This document shows positions 17,007 through 25,177 of a stretch of 64,000 bases of DNA, one piece after another. Position numbers and translations under genes: made by a program. The DNA is taken from contig NZ_JAFCLN010000014.1 of assembly GCF_018129385.1 (NCBI RefSeq), forward strand, positions 113,060 to 177,059. Direction: 5' to 3'. Positions within the stretch are counted from its first letter, which is position 1. Each line of letters begins with the position of its first letter. Source of the DNA: Bradyrhizobium lablabi. GTDB lineage: Bacteria > Pseudomonadota > Alphaproteobacteria > Rhizobiales > Xanthobacteraceae. A model generated the notes under the pieces. That model saw only the letters and a program-made list of their open reading frames with translations. It was not told the origin of the DNA and did not search any database.

Positions 17007-19241
17007 TTACCGAAACAACCGATCCACCAACCAGCCATCAAGACCGGCAGCCGGCTCCGGCCGCGCGTTCGGATTCGGCGGTGGCGCGGAGGTGCGGGTC
17101 GGCGGCGGACGATAGCCGTTATCCGGCCGGATCGGCATCGGCGGTTGCGACGGCGGCGGGGCGTTCGAAACCTGCGACGCGGTCTGGAACAGGTTCGACA
17201 GGAATCCGCCGGGCCCGCCGGCGCGCGAATTCGGCAGCGCCGCCACCGCCACGCCCTGATGCGCCGTGCGCATGAAGCGCGTCCAGACTTCCACCGGCAG
17301 GCCGCCGCCGGTCGCCTTCTTGGTCGGCGAGTTGTCGTCATTGCCGAGCCAGACGCCGGTGACGAGATTGGCGGTATAGCCGATGAACCAGGCGTCGCGG
17401 AAATCCTGGCTGGTGCCGGTCTTGCCGGCCGCAGGCCAGCCGGGAATCTCCGCCTTGCGCGCGGTGCCTGAGATCAGCGTCTCCTGCATCATGGTGTTCA
17501 TCATCGCGACATAACGCGGCTCGATCACCTGACCGACCGGGTCTGCCTGGCGCACATACAGCACCTTGTTGCCTTCCACGGTGCGGATCTTTGTCACCAC
17601 ATGCGGCGAAGCGCCTTGGCCGCCATTGGCGAACGGTGCATAGGCCCCGACCAGTTCGGTCAGCGAGACCTCGGACGTGCCGAGCGCGATCGAAGGGTTG
17701 GCCTCTAACTTGGAGGAAATGCCGAGCCGGTGCGCGGTGCGCACCACGTTCTTCGGTCCGACCTCGATGCCGAGCCGCACCGCCACCGTGTTGAGCGACA
17801 TCGCCAGCGCCTGCGTCAGCGTCACCGAGCCGAAATATTCGTGGGTGTAGTTCTCCGGCCGCCAGCCCTTCAGGTCGAGCGGGGCGTCCTGCCGGATCGT
17901 CTCCGGCGTCAGCCCGGCCTCGACCGCGGTCAGGTACACGAACGGCTTGAACGCGGAACCCGGCTGGCGTTTGGCGGTGACCGCGCGGTTATACTGGCTC
18001 TCGGCATAGTTGCGCCCGCCGACCATGGCGCGCACCGCGCCCTCGGGCGTCATCGCCACCAGCGCGCCCTGCGTGACGTTGAATTTCACGCTCTTGGCCG
18101 CGAGTTCGTCGATGATGGCCGCCTCGGCAACGCTTTGCAGTTTCGGATCGATCGTGGTCTCGACCACGATGCTGCGGTCGATCTGGCCAACCAGATCGTC
18201 CAGCACTTCGCCGATCCAGTCGGCGACGTAGTTGACCGTGCCGGCGCCGGCCGGCTTCACATGATAGGAGGGATGGCCGATCGAGGCCTGCGCCTGCGCA
18301 TCCGTGATGAACTTGGCATCCGCCATCGCCGCCAGCACGATTTGCGCGCGCTGCTCGGCGCCTTCCGGGTTGCGGTTGGGAGCCAGGCGCGACGGCGATT
18401 TGACGAGGCCGGCGAGCATTGCGGCCTCCGCCAGCGTGACGCTCTTGGCCGACTTGCCGAAATATTTTTGCGCAGCGGCTTCGACGCCGTAGGCGCCGGA
18501 ACCGAAATAGACGCGGTTGAGGTAGAGCTCCAGAATCTCGTTCTTGGAATGCTTGCGCTCCAGCCACAGCGCGAGCTCGACCTCCTGTAGTTTGCGCTGG
18601 AAGGTGCGCTCCTGGGTCAGGAACAGATTCTTCGCAAGCTGCTGGGTCAGCGTCGAGCCACCCTGCGAGACGCCGCGGTGCAGGATGTTGGTGACGGCCG
18701 CGCGCGCGATGCCGACGGGGTCGACGCCGTAATGCGAATAGAAGCGGCGGTCCTCGATCGCGATGAACGCCTTCGGCAAATAAGGCGGTAGATCCTTCAG
18801 CGCAACATTGCTGCCGGCCATTTCGCCGCGCGTTGCCAAGACGCTGCCGTCGAGGCCGACGATCTGGATGGTCGGTGGGCGCTTGGGGATTTCCAGCGAC
18901 TGGATCGCCGGCAGATGCGCGCCGACCCAGACGATGACGCCGACGATGCCGATCGCCGCCCACAGGCCGAGCACCACGGTCCAGTAGAACAGCCGCCCCC
19001 AGCGGAACCGCCCGCGCGATTTGGCGCGCCGGCTGGCGCCGCTCTTGCTGCCGCGCGGTTTGCGCTCGGGCGGCGGATCGTCGTCGTTGTCGGGTTTGCG
19101 TTTGGCCACGGATTTTTTCGGCTTGTCCTCGGCAGCGGCGGGAATGCGGTCCTCAGGCGACAGGCGTAAGCTGGCGAGCGAGGCGCCGAGCCCGAATTGC
19201 GGCTCCTTGCGGACGCCGCTCTTTTTCCGTCCCCACGCCAT
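17007..19241 (-). CDS. Class A penicillin-binding protein (PBP1A family)
   Basis: The 744-residue bifunctional peptidoglycan synthase has a basic cytoplasmic tail (1-80), one membrane helix (about 85-110), and a GT51 glycosyltransferase domain with IEDRRFYSHYGVD and GGSTLTQQLAKNLFL. The transpeptidase domain has PGSAFKPF (nucleophile about Ser429), SLN and KTGTS (about Lys607). A proline-rich tail of about 60 residues ends the protein. It polymerises glycan strands and cross-links peptides in the periplasm. The last residues are repeated in the fragment at 16823-16891. It is transcribed alone; the usual mrcA symbol is plausible but not assigned. Confidence 0.93.
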   Translation of the reverse strand: MAWGRKKSGVRKEPQFGLGASLASLRLSPEDRIPAAAEDKPKKSVAKRKPDNDDDPPPERKPRGSKSGASRRAKSRGRFRWGRLFYWTVVLGLWAAIGIVGVIVWVGAHLPAIQSLEIPKRPPTIQIVGLDGSVLATRGEMAGSNVALKDLPPYLPKAFIAIEDRRFYSHYGVDPVGIARAAVTNILHRGVSQGGSTLTQQLAKNLFLTQERTFQRKLQEVELALWLERKHSKNEILELYLNRVYFGSGAYGVEAAAQKYFGKSAKSVTLAEAAMLAGLVKSPSRLAPNRNPEGAEQRAQIVLAAMADAKFITDAQAQASIGHPSYHVKPAGAGTVNYVADWIGEVLDDLVGQIDRSIVVETTIDPKLQSVAEAAIIDELAAKSVKFNVTQGALVAMTPEGAVRAMVGGRNYAESQYNRAVTAKRQPGSAFKPFVYLTAVEAGLTPETIRQDAPLDLKGWRPENYTHEYFGSVTLTQALAMSLNTVAVRLGIEVGPKNVVRTAHRLGISSKLEANPSIALGTSEVSLTELVGAYAPFANGGQGASPHVVTKIRTVEGNKVLYVRQADPVGQVIEPRYVAMMNTMMQETLISGTARKAEIPGWPAAGKTGTSQDFRDAWFIGYTANLVTGVWLGNDDNSPTKKATGGGLPVEVWTRFMRTAHQGVAVAALPNSRAGGPGGFLSNLFQTASQVSNAPPPSQPPMPIRPDNGYRPPPTRTSAPPPNPNARPEPAAGLDGWLVDRLFR

Positions 19242-19376
19242 ACAAACACTGCCTGCACCAGCCCCAGCGGCACGCTAGCGTTCCCGGTTTAAGGGGCGGT
19301 TACGGAGAGGTTAATGCGGGATTAGGAGGTGCGGCGGCGCGTGCTAGAAAGCCTCACAAAATCAAAGGAGAGCCGC

Positions 19377-19802
19377 ATGGGCCATGTCGATCCGACCAAG
19401 GAAATCTTTGCGCAATTCCGGGACAGCGACCGGCCGGGTCCAATTCATATGCTCAACCTCGTCCGCTTGCGCGCGGTCGCCGCCTATCCCGACGGCCGCA
19501 AGGCCACCGGCGCGGAAGCCTATGCGGCTTACGGCCGCGAAAGCGGGCCGGTGTTCGAGCGGCTCGGCGGCCGGATCGTATGGCAGGGCCGGTTCGAACT
19601 GATGCTGATCGGGCCGCAGGAAGAGCGCTGGGATCACTGCTTCATCGCCGAATATCCAAGCGTCGCCGCCTTCGTCGAGATGATCCGCGATCCCGTCTAC
19701 CGCGAGGCGGTGAAGCACCGTCAGGCGGCGGTGGAGGATTCGCGGCTGATCCGGCACGCGGTGCTGCCGTTGGGGAAGGCGTTCGGGGAGATACCGGGGT
19801 GA
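19377..19802 (+). CDS. DUF1330-like domain protein
   Basis: The 141-residue cytoplasmic protein has the dimeric alpha/beta-barrel pattern of DUF1330: PIHMLNLVRLR near residue 25, a GRESGPVFERLGGRIVWQG strand-helix-strand in the middle, and FIAEYPSVAAFVEMIRDPVYREAVKHRQAAVEDSRL-type helix near the end. Function of the family is unknown. The ATG at 19377 has GGAGAG 5 nt upstream. It is a single gene, divergent from the penicillin-binding protein. Confidence 0.8.
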   Translation: MGHVDPTKEIFAQFRDSDRPGPIHMLNLVRLRAVAAYPDGRKATGAEAYAAYGRESGPVFERLGGRIVWQGRFELMLIGPQEERWDHCFIAEYPSVAAFVEMIRDPVYREAVKHRQAAVEDSRLIRHAVLPLGKAFGEIPG

Positions 19803-19823
19803 CGCCATCAGCCGTTGACCGAG

Positions 19824-19910
19824 GTCGTCATGCGCGGGCTTGACCCGCGCATCCATCAATAAGAAATGCGTTTCGATTGATGGATTGCCGGGTCAAGCCT
19901 GGCAATGACG
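19824..19910. repeat. Palindromic repeat, family D
   Basis: CGTCATGCGCGGGCTTGACC on the left and GGGTCAAGCCTGGCAATGACG on the right, with ATCCATC/GATGGAT inside, form a hairpin between two convergent genes. Confidence 0.75.
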
Positions 19911-19914
19911 AGCC

Positions 19915-19944
19915 AAAAAAATCGGCGGCCCGAAGGCCGCCGAT
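19915..19944 (-). terminator. Intrinsic terminator of the binding-protein gene
   Basis: Read on the minus strand, a perfect 10-bp stem ATCGGCGGCC/GGCCGCCGAT closes a TTCG tetraloop and is followed by at least six Ts. It lies 21 bp after the stop of the LivK-like gene and is a textbook factor-independent terminator. Confidence 0.9.
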
Positions 19945-19965
19945 CGCATTCCATCTTCCGTCGGA

Positions 19966-21192
19966 CTAACCCGCGGGACCTGCGTCTTCCATGATCGGGC
20001 CGAACAGTTCCCAGCGCTCGCCGTTGAACTTCATCATCTGAAGCTGCTTGTTGACGCGGTAGTCGTTGGGGCCGGTGTTGATCTTCATGCCGGGCAGGCT
20101 GAGATCGAGCACGACATCCTTCAGATTGGCGGCCTGCTTCATCACATTCTCACGCGTCAGGTTGTCGCCGCACTGCTTGAGCACCTGCACCAGGAGCTGC
20201 GCGGTCGAATAGCCGTAGGTATTGACCGTGTTCATCTTGTCGCCTTCCGGGAAGTACTTCGTCATGAAGTCGAGATACTTCTGGAGGCCCGGATCGCCCT
20301 TCCAGGTCGGATCGGCCGGATCCTTGCCGTACTGGACGCTGATCACGCCCTTCGACGCCTCGAGGCCTGCCGGCTGAAGCGTGGCGCTCACCGGGCTCGC
20401 GTTGATGTCGACGATGTGCACCGGCTTCCAGCCGAGCTCGTGGATCTTGCGGATGGCCTGCGCCGCCTGCTTCGGCGTCGAGGCGCTGTAGAACAGGTCC
20501 GCGCCGGCATCCTTGATCTTCAGCACCTGCGAATCGATGGTCGGGTCGGAGACCTCGTAGGAAGCTTCCGCCACGATCATCTTCGCGGCCTTGTCGCCAA
20601 GGCCGGCCTTCAGCCCGTTTATGTAGTCCTTACCCAGATCGTCGTTCTGGTAGAGAATGCCGATCTTGGCGTTCGGATGCTCTTTTAGAATGTACTGGCC
20701 GTAGATGCGGCCCTCGACGAAGTAGTTCGGGTTGTAGCCCATGGTCCAGGGGAAGTTCTTCGGGTCGGTGAACTTCGAGGCGCCGGTGGCGGCGAACAGC
20801 TGCGGCACCTTCTTGCCGTTGAGATATTTTTGCACGGCGGCGTTGGCCGCGGTGCCGATAACCTGGAAGGTGAGGAGGACTTCGTCGCCTTCCACGAGCT
20901 TGCGGATCTGCTCGACCGTCTTGGGCGGCGAATAGGCATCGTCATACTGGATCAGGTTGATCTTGCGGCCGTTGATGCCGCCCTGGTCGTTGATCATCTT
21001 CATGTAGGCAGCCTGGGTCTTGCCGATATTGGCATAGACGGAATAGGCGCCCGAGAACGGCACGGTCTGGCCGACTTTGATCTCGGTATCGGACGCGCCG
21101 GTGTCGTATTTCTTCTGCGCGTAGGCCGACGAAGCCGACAGTGCGACGGCGACCGCCGTTGCCGTGGCCAGGTGGAAAATCCCGTTCCTCAT
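19966..21192 (-). CDS. ABC transporter substrate-binding protein (LivK-like, type I)
   Basis: The 408-residue exported protein has a signal peptide cut near SAYAQ (about residue 25) and the type I periplasmic binding fold of branched-chain amino acid/aromatic acid uptake systems (TEIKVGQTVPFSG, then GRKINLIQYDDAYSPPKTVEQIRKL, then ILYQNDDLGKDY). The ATG at 21192 has GAGGAA 9 nt upstream. No permease or ATPase gene is next to it, so it is an orphan that must use a transporter encoded elsewhere. Ligand unknown. It has a promoter about 80 bp upstream and a strong terminator, giving a monocistronic unit. Confidence 0.9.
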   Translation of the reverse strand: MRNGIFHLATATAVAVALSASSAYAQKKYDTGASDTEIKVGQTVPFSGAYSVYANIGKTQAAYMKMINDQGGINGRKINLIQYDDAYSPPKTVEQIRKLVEGDEVLLTFQVIGTAANAAVQKYLNGKKVPQLFAATGASKFTDPKNFPWTMGYNPNYFVEGRIYGQYILKEHPNAKIGILYQNDDLGKDYINGLKAGLGDKAAKMIVAEASYEVSDPTIDSQVLKIKDAGADLFYSASTPKQAAQAIRKIHELGWKPVHIVDINASPVSATLQPAGLEASKGVISVQYGKDPADPTWKGDPGLQKYLDFMTKYFPEGDKMNTVNTYGYSTAQLLVQVLKQCGDNLTRENVMKQAANLKDVVLDLSLPGMKINTGPNDYRVNKQLQMMKFNGERWELFGPIMEDAGPAG

Positions 21193-21269
21193 AGTGCTGC
21201 TTTCCTCAGTTGTGATTGTGCCGATGATCTTGGCCGTGCGTTTTGCGGCGGCTGCCATCGCTGGTAGCG

Positions 21270-21298
21270 ATTGTGGCGGAAGCCATGCTGCATTGCAA
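21270..21298 (-). promoter_or_regulatory. Sigma-70-type promoter of the LivK-like gene
   Basis: On the minus strand TTGCAA (21298-21293) and CACAAT (21275-21270) are 17 nt apart. The predicted start lies near 21263, leaving a leader of about 70 nt. Confidence 0.5.
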
Positions 21299-21327
21299 GA
21301 CGACGCAAGATTAAAAGGTGAGCGCCC

Positions 21328-21690
21328 TCAGGCCAGCCAGAGCGCGATCAAGGCGAGGGCAGCAGGTGCAGCCTGCACAAAGAGAATCCGCTTGCTGACG
21401 CTGACCGCTCCATAAATGCCGGCGACGATCACGCAGAGTAGAAAGAACACCTTGATCTGGAACGCAAAGGCGGGCGCGCTGTGGAGCAATCCCCAGATCA
21501 GCCCGGCGGCGAGAAACCCGTTATAGAGTCCCTGATTGGCGGCGAGCACCGCGGAATCGTTCGCCTTCTCCTGGGTATTGCGAAAGGTCTTCAGGCCCAG
21601 CGGCTTGGTCCAGAGAAACATCTCCAACACCAGGAAATAGACGTGCAGCGCGGCGACCAGCGCCACCAGCAGATTGGCAATCCAGATCAT
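21328..21690 (-). CDS. DUF1304 family membrane protein
   Basis: The 120-residue protein has four predicted membrane helices and the DUF1304 hallmarks: ALHVYFLVLEMFLW near the start, NQGLYNGFLAAGLIWG in the middle and AGIYGAVSVSKRIL near the end. Function unknown; inner membrane. The ATG at 21690 follows GGGGGAC by about 5 nt, so the longer upstream frame is not needed. Single gene. Confidence 0.85.
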   Translation of the reverse strand: MIWIANLLVALVAALHVYFLVLEMFLWTKPLGLKTFRNTQEKANDSAVLAANQGLYNGFLAAGLIWGLLHSAPAFAFQIKVFFLLCVIVAGIYGAVSVSKRILFVQAAPAALALIALWLA

Positions 21691-21871
21691 GTTGTCCCCC
21701 GGTCCGGAATTCGGGTGGACGCTAGCATGGACCGCGTGAAAAGTGCGGTGACACGGCCGTCTTTTCGCTGAAATGACCATGTCCGGAAACCGCGAGACAA
21801 GACCGCCGCCATTGCCGAAGATGTTTTCGAGCGATCGCGCCCGCGGGGGCCAGCAAAGCAGCCAGGAAACG

Positions 21872-22360
21872 ATGCCAATGTCGAACCGTATCGCCGCCAG
21901 AACTTATGGCACCGTCAGCGCCGAACGGCGAAAGGAGCTGAGCGGCCTTCAGTTTGTTCAGGGGCTGGCCGACGCCACGCTGCCGCTCAATACGATCGCC
22001 AGGACCCTGGGCTATGACGTGACTGAAGCGGCGAACGGGCGTGTCGTCGTGACCGCAGAGCCCGGCGATATTCACCTCAACCCGGCGGGCACGGTGCATG
22101 GCGGGTTTGCCGCCACGCTGCTCGATAGCTGCATGGGATTGGCGGTGCAGTCGACGCTGGAGAAGGGCGTCGGCCAGACGACGCTCGAGTTCAAGATTTC
22201 GCTGGTGCGGCCCATCACGCCGGAGACCGGAGAGATCAGGGCGGAAGGCATCGTGCTCAGCCGTGGCCGGCGGGTTGGTACGGCGGAAGGGCGCATCACG
22301 GATCGTGCAGGGCGGCTGCTGGCCCATGGCACCACCACCTGTCTGATCTTCGAGAGCTGA
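21872..22360 (+). CDS. PaaI-family hotdog thioesterase
   Basis: The 162-residue cytoplasmic protein has the single hotdog domain of the PaaI/YdiI group: HLNPAGTVHGGFAATLLDSCMG with the HGG active-site region, and a later TTLEFKISLVRPI strand. Such enzymes hydrolyse acyl-CoA thioesters. The start ATG at 21872 has AGGAA 4 nt upstream; a second ATG lies six bases on and the frame is open to 21773. Its stop lies 3 bp before the Ada-AlkA gene, so the two are probably co-transcribed. Confidence 0.85.
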   Translation: MPMSNRIAARTYGTVSAERRKELSGLQFVQGLADATLPLNTIARTLGYDVTEAANGRVVVTAEPGDIHLNPAGTVHGGFAATLLDSCMGLAVQSTLEKGVGQTTLEFKISLVRPITPETGEIRAEGIVLSRGRRVGTAEGRITDRAGRLLAHGTTTCLIFES

Positions 22361-22363
22361 CCG

Positions 22364-23857
22364 ATGGATATGGACACCACTGCCTGCTACCGCGCGATTT
22401 CGACCCGCGATGCGCGCTTCGACGGACGGCTGTTCGTCGGCGTCAGGACCACCGGCATCTACTGCCGGCCGATCTGTCCGGCACGCACGCCGAAATTCGA
22501 GAACGTGTCGTTCTATGCGTCCGCCGCGGCGGCGCAGGAGGCCGGCTTTCGGCCCTGCCTGCGCTGCCGGCCGGAGGTCTCGCCGGAACTCGCGTTCTGG
22601 CGCGGCACCTCCAACACGGTGTCGCGCGCGCTGGCGCTGATCGAAGCCGGAGCGCTCGATGACGACGATGTCGAAGGCCTGAGCTGCCGGCTCGGCGTCG
22701 GCGCGCGGCAGTTGCGGCGGCTGTTCCGCCAGCACGTCGGGGCCTCCCCGATCGCGGTGGCGCAGACGCGCCGGGTGCTGCTGGCAAAACAATTGATCCA
22801 CGAGACCCGGCTGCCGATGGCAGAGGTCGCGCTCGCCTCCGGCTTCGGCAGCGTCCGCCGTTTCAACGAAACGTTCTTGCAATTATTCGGTCGCCCGCCC
22901 GCCACGCTGCGGCGGACGCGCGAGCATCTAAGGCACGAGGCCGGCACGCTGTCGGTGCGCCTGCCTTACCGGCCGCCCTATGACTGGGACGCGATGCTGT
23001 CATTCCTCGCGGTGCGCGCCATTCCCGGCGTCGAATGCGTGTCGGGAAATCGCTACCGGCGAACCATTGCCATCGGCCGCCATTGCGGCGTGATCGGCGT
23101 GGCGCCCGCGGACAAGCACCGCGTCGACGTAACAGTGCGCTTTCCCGACATGGCGGCGCTGCCGCAGATCATCGCGCGGGTGCGGCGGGTGTTCGATCTC
23201 GCCGCCGATCCCGACACCGTCGGAGCGCATCTTGCGCTCGATCCCGCGCTGGCGCCGCTGGTCAAGGCGCGCCCCGGGCTGCGCGTGCCTGGTGCATGGG
23301 ACGGCTTCGAACTTGCCATGCGCGCGGTGTTCGGCCAGCAGATCACGGTGCCAGCGGCGACCAAACTGTTGGGCAAGCTTGTCCAGACGTTTGGCGATCC
23401 GCTGCCGGCGGTGGAGAGCGACAGCGAAGGCCTCACGCATCTGTTCCCCGTGCCCGCGCAGATCGCCGGTGCCGATCTGGCCACGCTCGGCATGCCCGGC
23501 GCCCGCGCGAAATCGGCGAGCGCGCTGGCCCAAATCATTGCCGACGATCCCCTGATCTTCAGCCGCGGCGCCAGCCTCGAGGATGCCATTGCAAAATTGC
23601 GGGCGCCGCCGGGCATCGGCGAATGGACCGCGCAATACATCGCCATGCGCGAACTGCGCGAGCCCGATGCCTTCCCCGCCGCCGACATCGGCCTGTTGCG
23701 TGCGATGGCTGCGCCGGATGGCAGCAGGCCATCGCCTGCCGGCTTGCTCGCCCGCGCCGAAGGCTGGCGGCCGTGGCGCGCCTATGCGGCGCTGCATTTA
23801 TGGGCTGCGGGCAGCATCGCCCTACCGGAGCAAACCGATGCGCGCGAAGCCGCCTGA
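22364..23857 (+). CDS. Ada-AlkA fusion: DNA alkylation sensor/regulator and 3-methyladenine glycosylase
   Basis: The 497-residue protein joins three domains. Residues 1-80 are the Ada metal-binding domain with all four zinc cysteines (GIYCRPICPAR and FRPCLRCRP), including the methyl acceptor. Residues about 85-190 are an AraC-type DNA-binding domain. Residues about 195-490 are an AlkA-like glycosylase with helix-hairpin-helix PPGIGEWTAQYIAM and catalytic Asp in FPAADIGL. Methylation of the Ada domain by phosphotriesters probably turns on this operon, while the C-terminal part removes alkylated bases. It overlaps the next repair gene by 20 bp. Confidence 0.92.
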   Translation: MDMDTTACYRAISTRDARFDGRLFVGVRTTGIYCRPICPARTPKFENVSFYASAAAAQEAGFRPCLRCRPEVSPELAFWRGTSNTVSRALALIEAGALDDDDVEGLSCRLGVGARQLRRLFRQHVGASPIAVAQTRRVLLAKQLIHETRLPMAEVALASGFGSVRRFNETFLQLFGRPPATLRRTREHLRHEAGTLSVRLPYRPPYDWDAMLSFLAVRAIPGVECVSGNRYRRTIAIGRHCGVIGVAPADKHRVDVTVRFPDMAALPQIIARVRRVFDLAADPDTVGAHLALDPALAPLVKARPGLRVPGAWDGFELAMRAVFGQQITVPAATKLLGKLVQTFGDPLPAVESDSEGLTHLFPVPAQIAGADLATLGMPGARAKSASALAQIIADDPLIFSRGASLEDAIAKLRAPPGIGEWTAQYIAMRELREPDAFPAADIGLLRAMAAPDGSRPSPAGLLARAEGWRPWRAYAALHLWAAGSIALPEQTDAREAA

Positions 23858-24365
23858 AACATTCCATCTCGACCGGCTGTCGACGCCGATCGGCATCGCG
23901 CTGCTGGTGACCGATACGGACGGCGTGCTGCGCGCGCTGGATTGGGAAGAATATGAGCCGCGCATGAACGAACTGCTGCGGCTGCAATATGGTGCGGTAA
24001 GCCTGGCGGACGCGCCGGCGCCCGAGGCGATCACGAAGGCGCTGACCTGCTATTTCAAAGGCGATCTCGACCGCCTCGGCACGATCCCGTGGCGCGTGGC
24101 CGGCACGCCCTTCCAGCGCAGGGTCTGGACAACGCTGCCGGACATTCCGGCCGGCAAGACCATGAGCTACGGCGCGCTGGCGGCCAAGCTTGGCGCGCCA
24201 AAGGCGATGCGTGCGGTCGGCCATGCCAACGGCTCCAATCCGCTCAGCGTCGTCCTGCCCTGTCATCGCCTGATCGGCGCCGGCGGGTCGCTGGTCAAAT
24301 ATGGCGGCGGCCTCGAACGCAAGCGCTGGCTGCTGGCGCATGAGGGCGTGGTGCTGCCGACCTAA
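23838..24365 (+). CDS. ogt: Methylated-DNA--protein-cysteine methyltransferase
   Basis: The 175-residue protein carries the methyl-accepting motif VVLPCHRLIG and the preceding NGSNP helix, with TPFQRRVWTTL-type start of the DNA-binding domain. It transfers the methyl group from O6-methylguanine to its own cysteine. The ATG lies inside the 3' end of the Ada-AlkA gene with GGAG 7 nt upstream, so translation is coupled. With its partner it rebuilds all functions of E. coli Ada plus AlkA as two proteins. Confidence 0.92.
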   Translation: MRAKPPETFHLDRLSTPIGIALLVTDTDGVLRALDWEEYEPRMNELLRLQYGAVSLADAPAPEAITKALTCYFKGDLDRLGTIPWRVAGTPFQRRVWTTLPDIPAGKTMSYGALAAKLGAPKAMRAVGHANGSNPLSVVLPCHRLIGAGGSLVKYGGGLERKRWLLAHEGVVLPT

Positions 24366-24372
24366 CTCTGCC

Positions 24373-24488
24373 GTCATTGCGAGGAGCGAAGCGACGAAGC
24401 AATCCAGAGTCACGCGTGCAGCTTTGGATTGCTTCGCGGAGCCTGTCATCGGGCGCGCGTTCGCGCGACCCGTTGGCTCGCAATGACG
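24373..24488. repeat. Palindromic repeat, family C
   Basis: Left arm GTCATTGCGAGGAGCGAAGC and CGAAGCAATCCAG; right arm GGATTGCTTCG and CTCGCAATGACGG. Related copies lie at 33397-33483, 60914-60992 and 63552-63635. This one carries an extra CGGGCGCGCGTTCGCGCGACCC hairpin in its right half. Confidence 0.85.
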
Positions 24489-24574
24489 GCTCTGGGCACG
24501 TCAGGTCCGTAAACCGCCAGACCGGAGCATGTGACTTCACTAGCGTCTCCTCATCGAAATCATGGAGACCATCG

Positions 24575-24982
24575 ATGACGGACGCGGAAGTACAGGAATT
24601 CGTCACCCGCTTTGCCGCCGCCTGGGCGGCGCGCGACGGCAATGCCTTTCTCGAGCTGTGGCATTCCGACGGCGTGCTGGACACGCCGCTGGTGAATCGT
24701 CGCGTCAAAGGCAGCGAGCTCGGCCGCCTGATGGAGGTGCAGAAATCGGCGGCGCCGGATTTCGTCTGGCAACTGCTGGACTGGACTTCCCGCGGTGATG
24801 TCGTGATCATCGAGTGGCAGACCACGCGCAACGTCGGCGGCGCCCGCTTCGAATGGCGCGGCGTCGACAAGTTCCGCATCCGGGAAGGCAGGATCATCGA
24901 GGAGCGCGTCTACAGCGACACCGCCCCGCTACGCGCCTTCCGCAAGGGCGAGACGCTGGAGCCGATCATGACGCTGCCGTAA
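24575..24982 (+). CDS. SnoaL/NTF2-like protein
   Basis: The 135-residue cytoplasmic protein has the NTF2-like cone fold pattern: EFVTRFAAAWAARDGNAFLELW at the start and GVDKFRIREGRIIEERVYSD near the end. Family members are polyketide cyclases, isomerases or uncharacterised. No function can be assigned. The ATG at 24575 follows GGAG by 7 nt. It stands alone between two palindromic repeats. Confidence 0.8.
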   Translation: MTDAEVQEFVTRFAAAWAARDGNAFLELWHSDGVLDTPLVNRRVKGSELGRLMEVQKSAAPDFVWQLLDWTSRGDVVIIEWQTTRNVGGARFEWRGVDKFRIREGRIIEERVYSDTAPLRAFRKGETLEPIMTLP

Positions 24983-25009
24983 GGGGCGCGCACTCCAATC
25001 ACCGCCGCC

Positions 25010-25158
25010 GTCATTCCGGGGCGCGCGCAGCGCGAGCCCGGAATCCATAACCACAGGCCGATATTGGGTTAAAGAAAGCCGTCGACCAGTCTTCGAAACA
25101 ACTCCTGCTGCGGCGTATGGATTCCGGGCCTGCGCCTTCGGCGCATCCCGGAATGACG
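25010..25158. repeat. Palindromic repeat (family A variant)
   Basis: GTCATTCCGGGGCGCGCGCA and its counterpart GGCGCATCCCGGAATGACG form the outer arms; GGAATCCATAACCACAGG and CGGCGTATGGATTCC form the inner pair. The inner sequence resembles family A with altered ends. Confidence 0.75.
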
Positions 25159-25177
25159 AGCGGAGAGGGCGTCGACC

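Noticed and set aside
24373..24488. Repeat families considered as CRISPR arrays or tRNA-like elements
   Set aside because: The units are single inverted repeats dispersed between genes, with no regular spacers, no cas genes and no cloverleaf with T-loop or anticodon arm.
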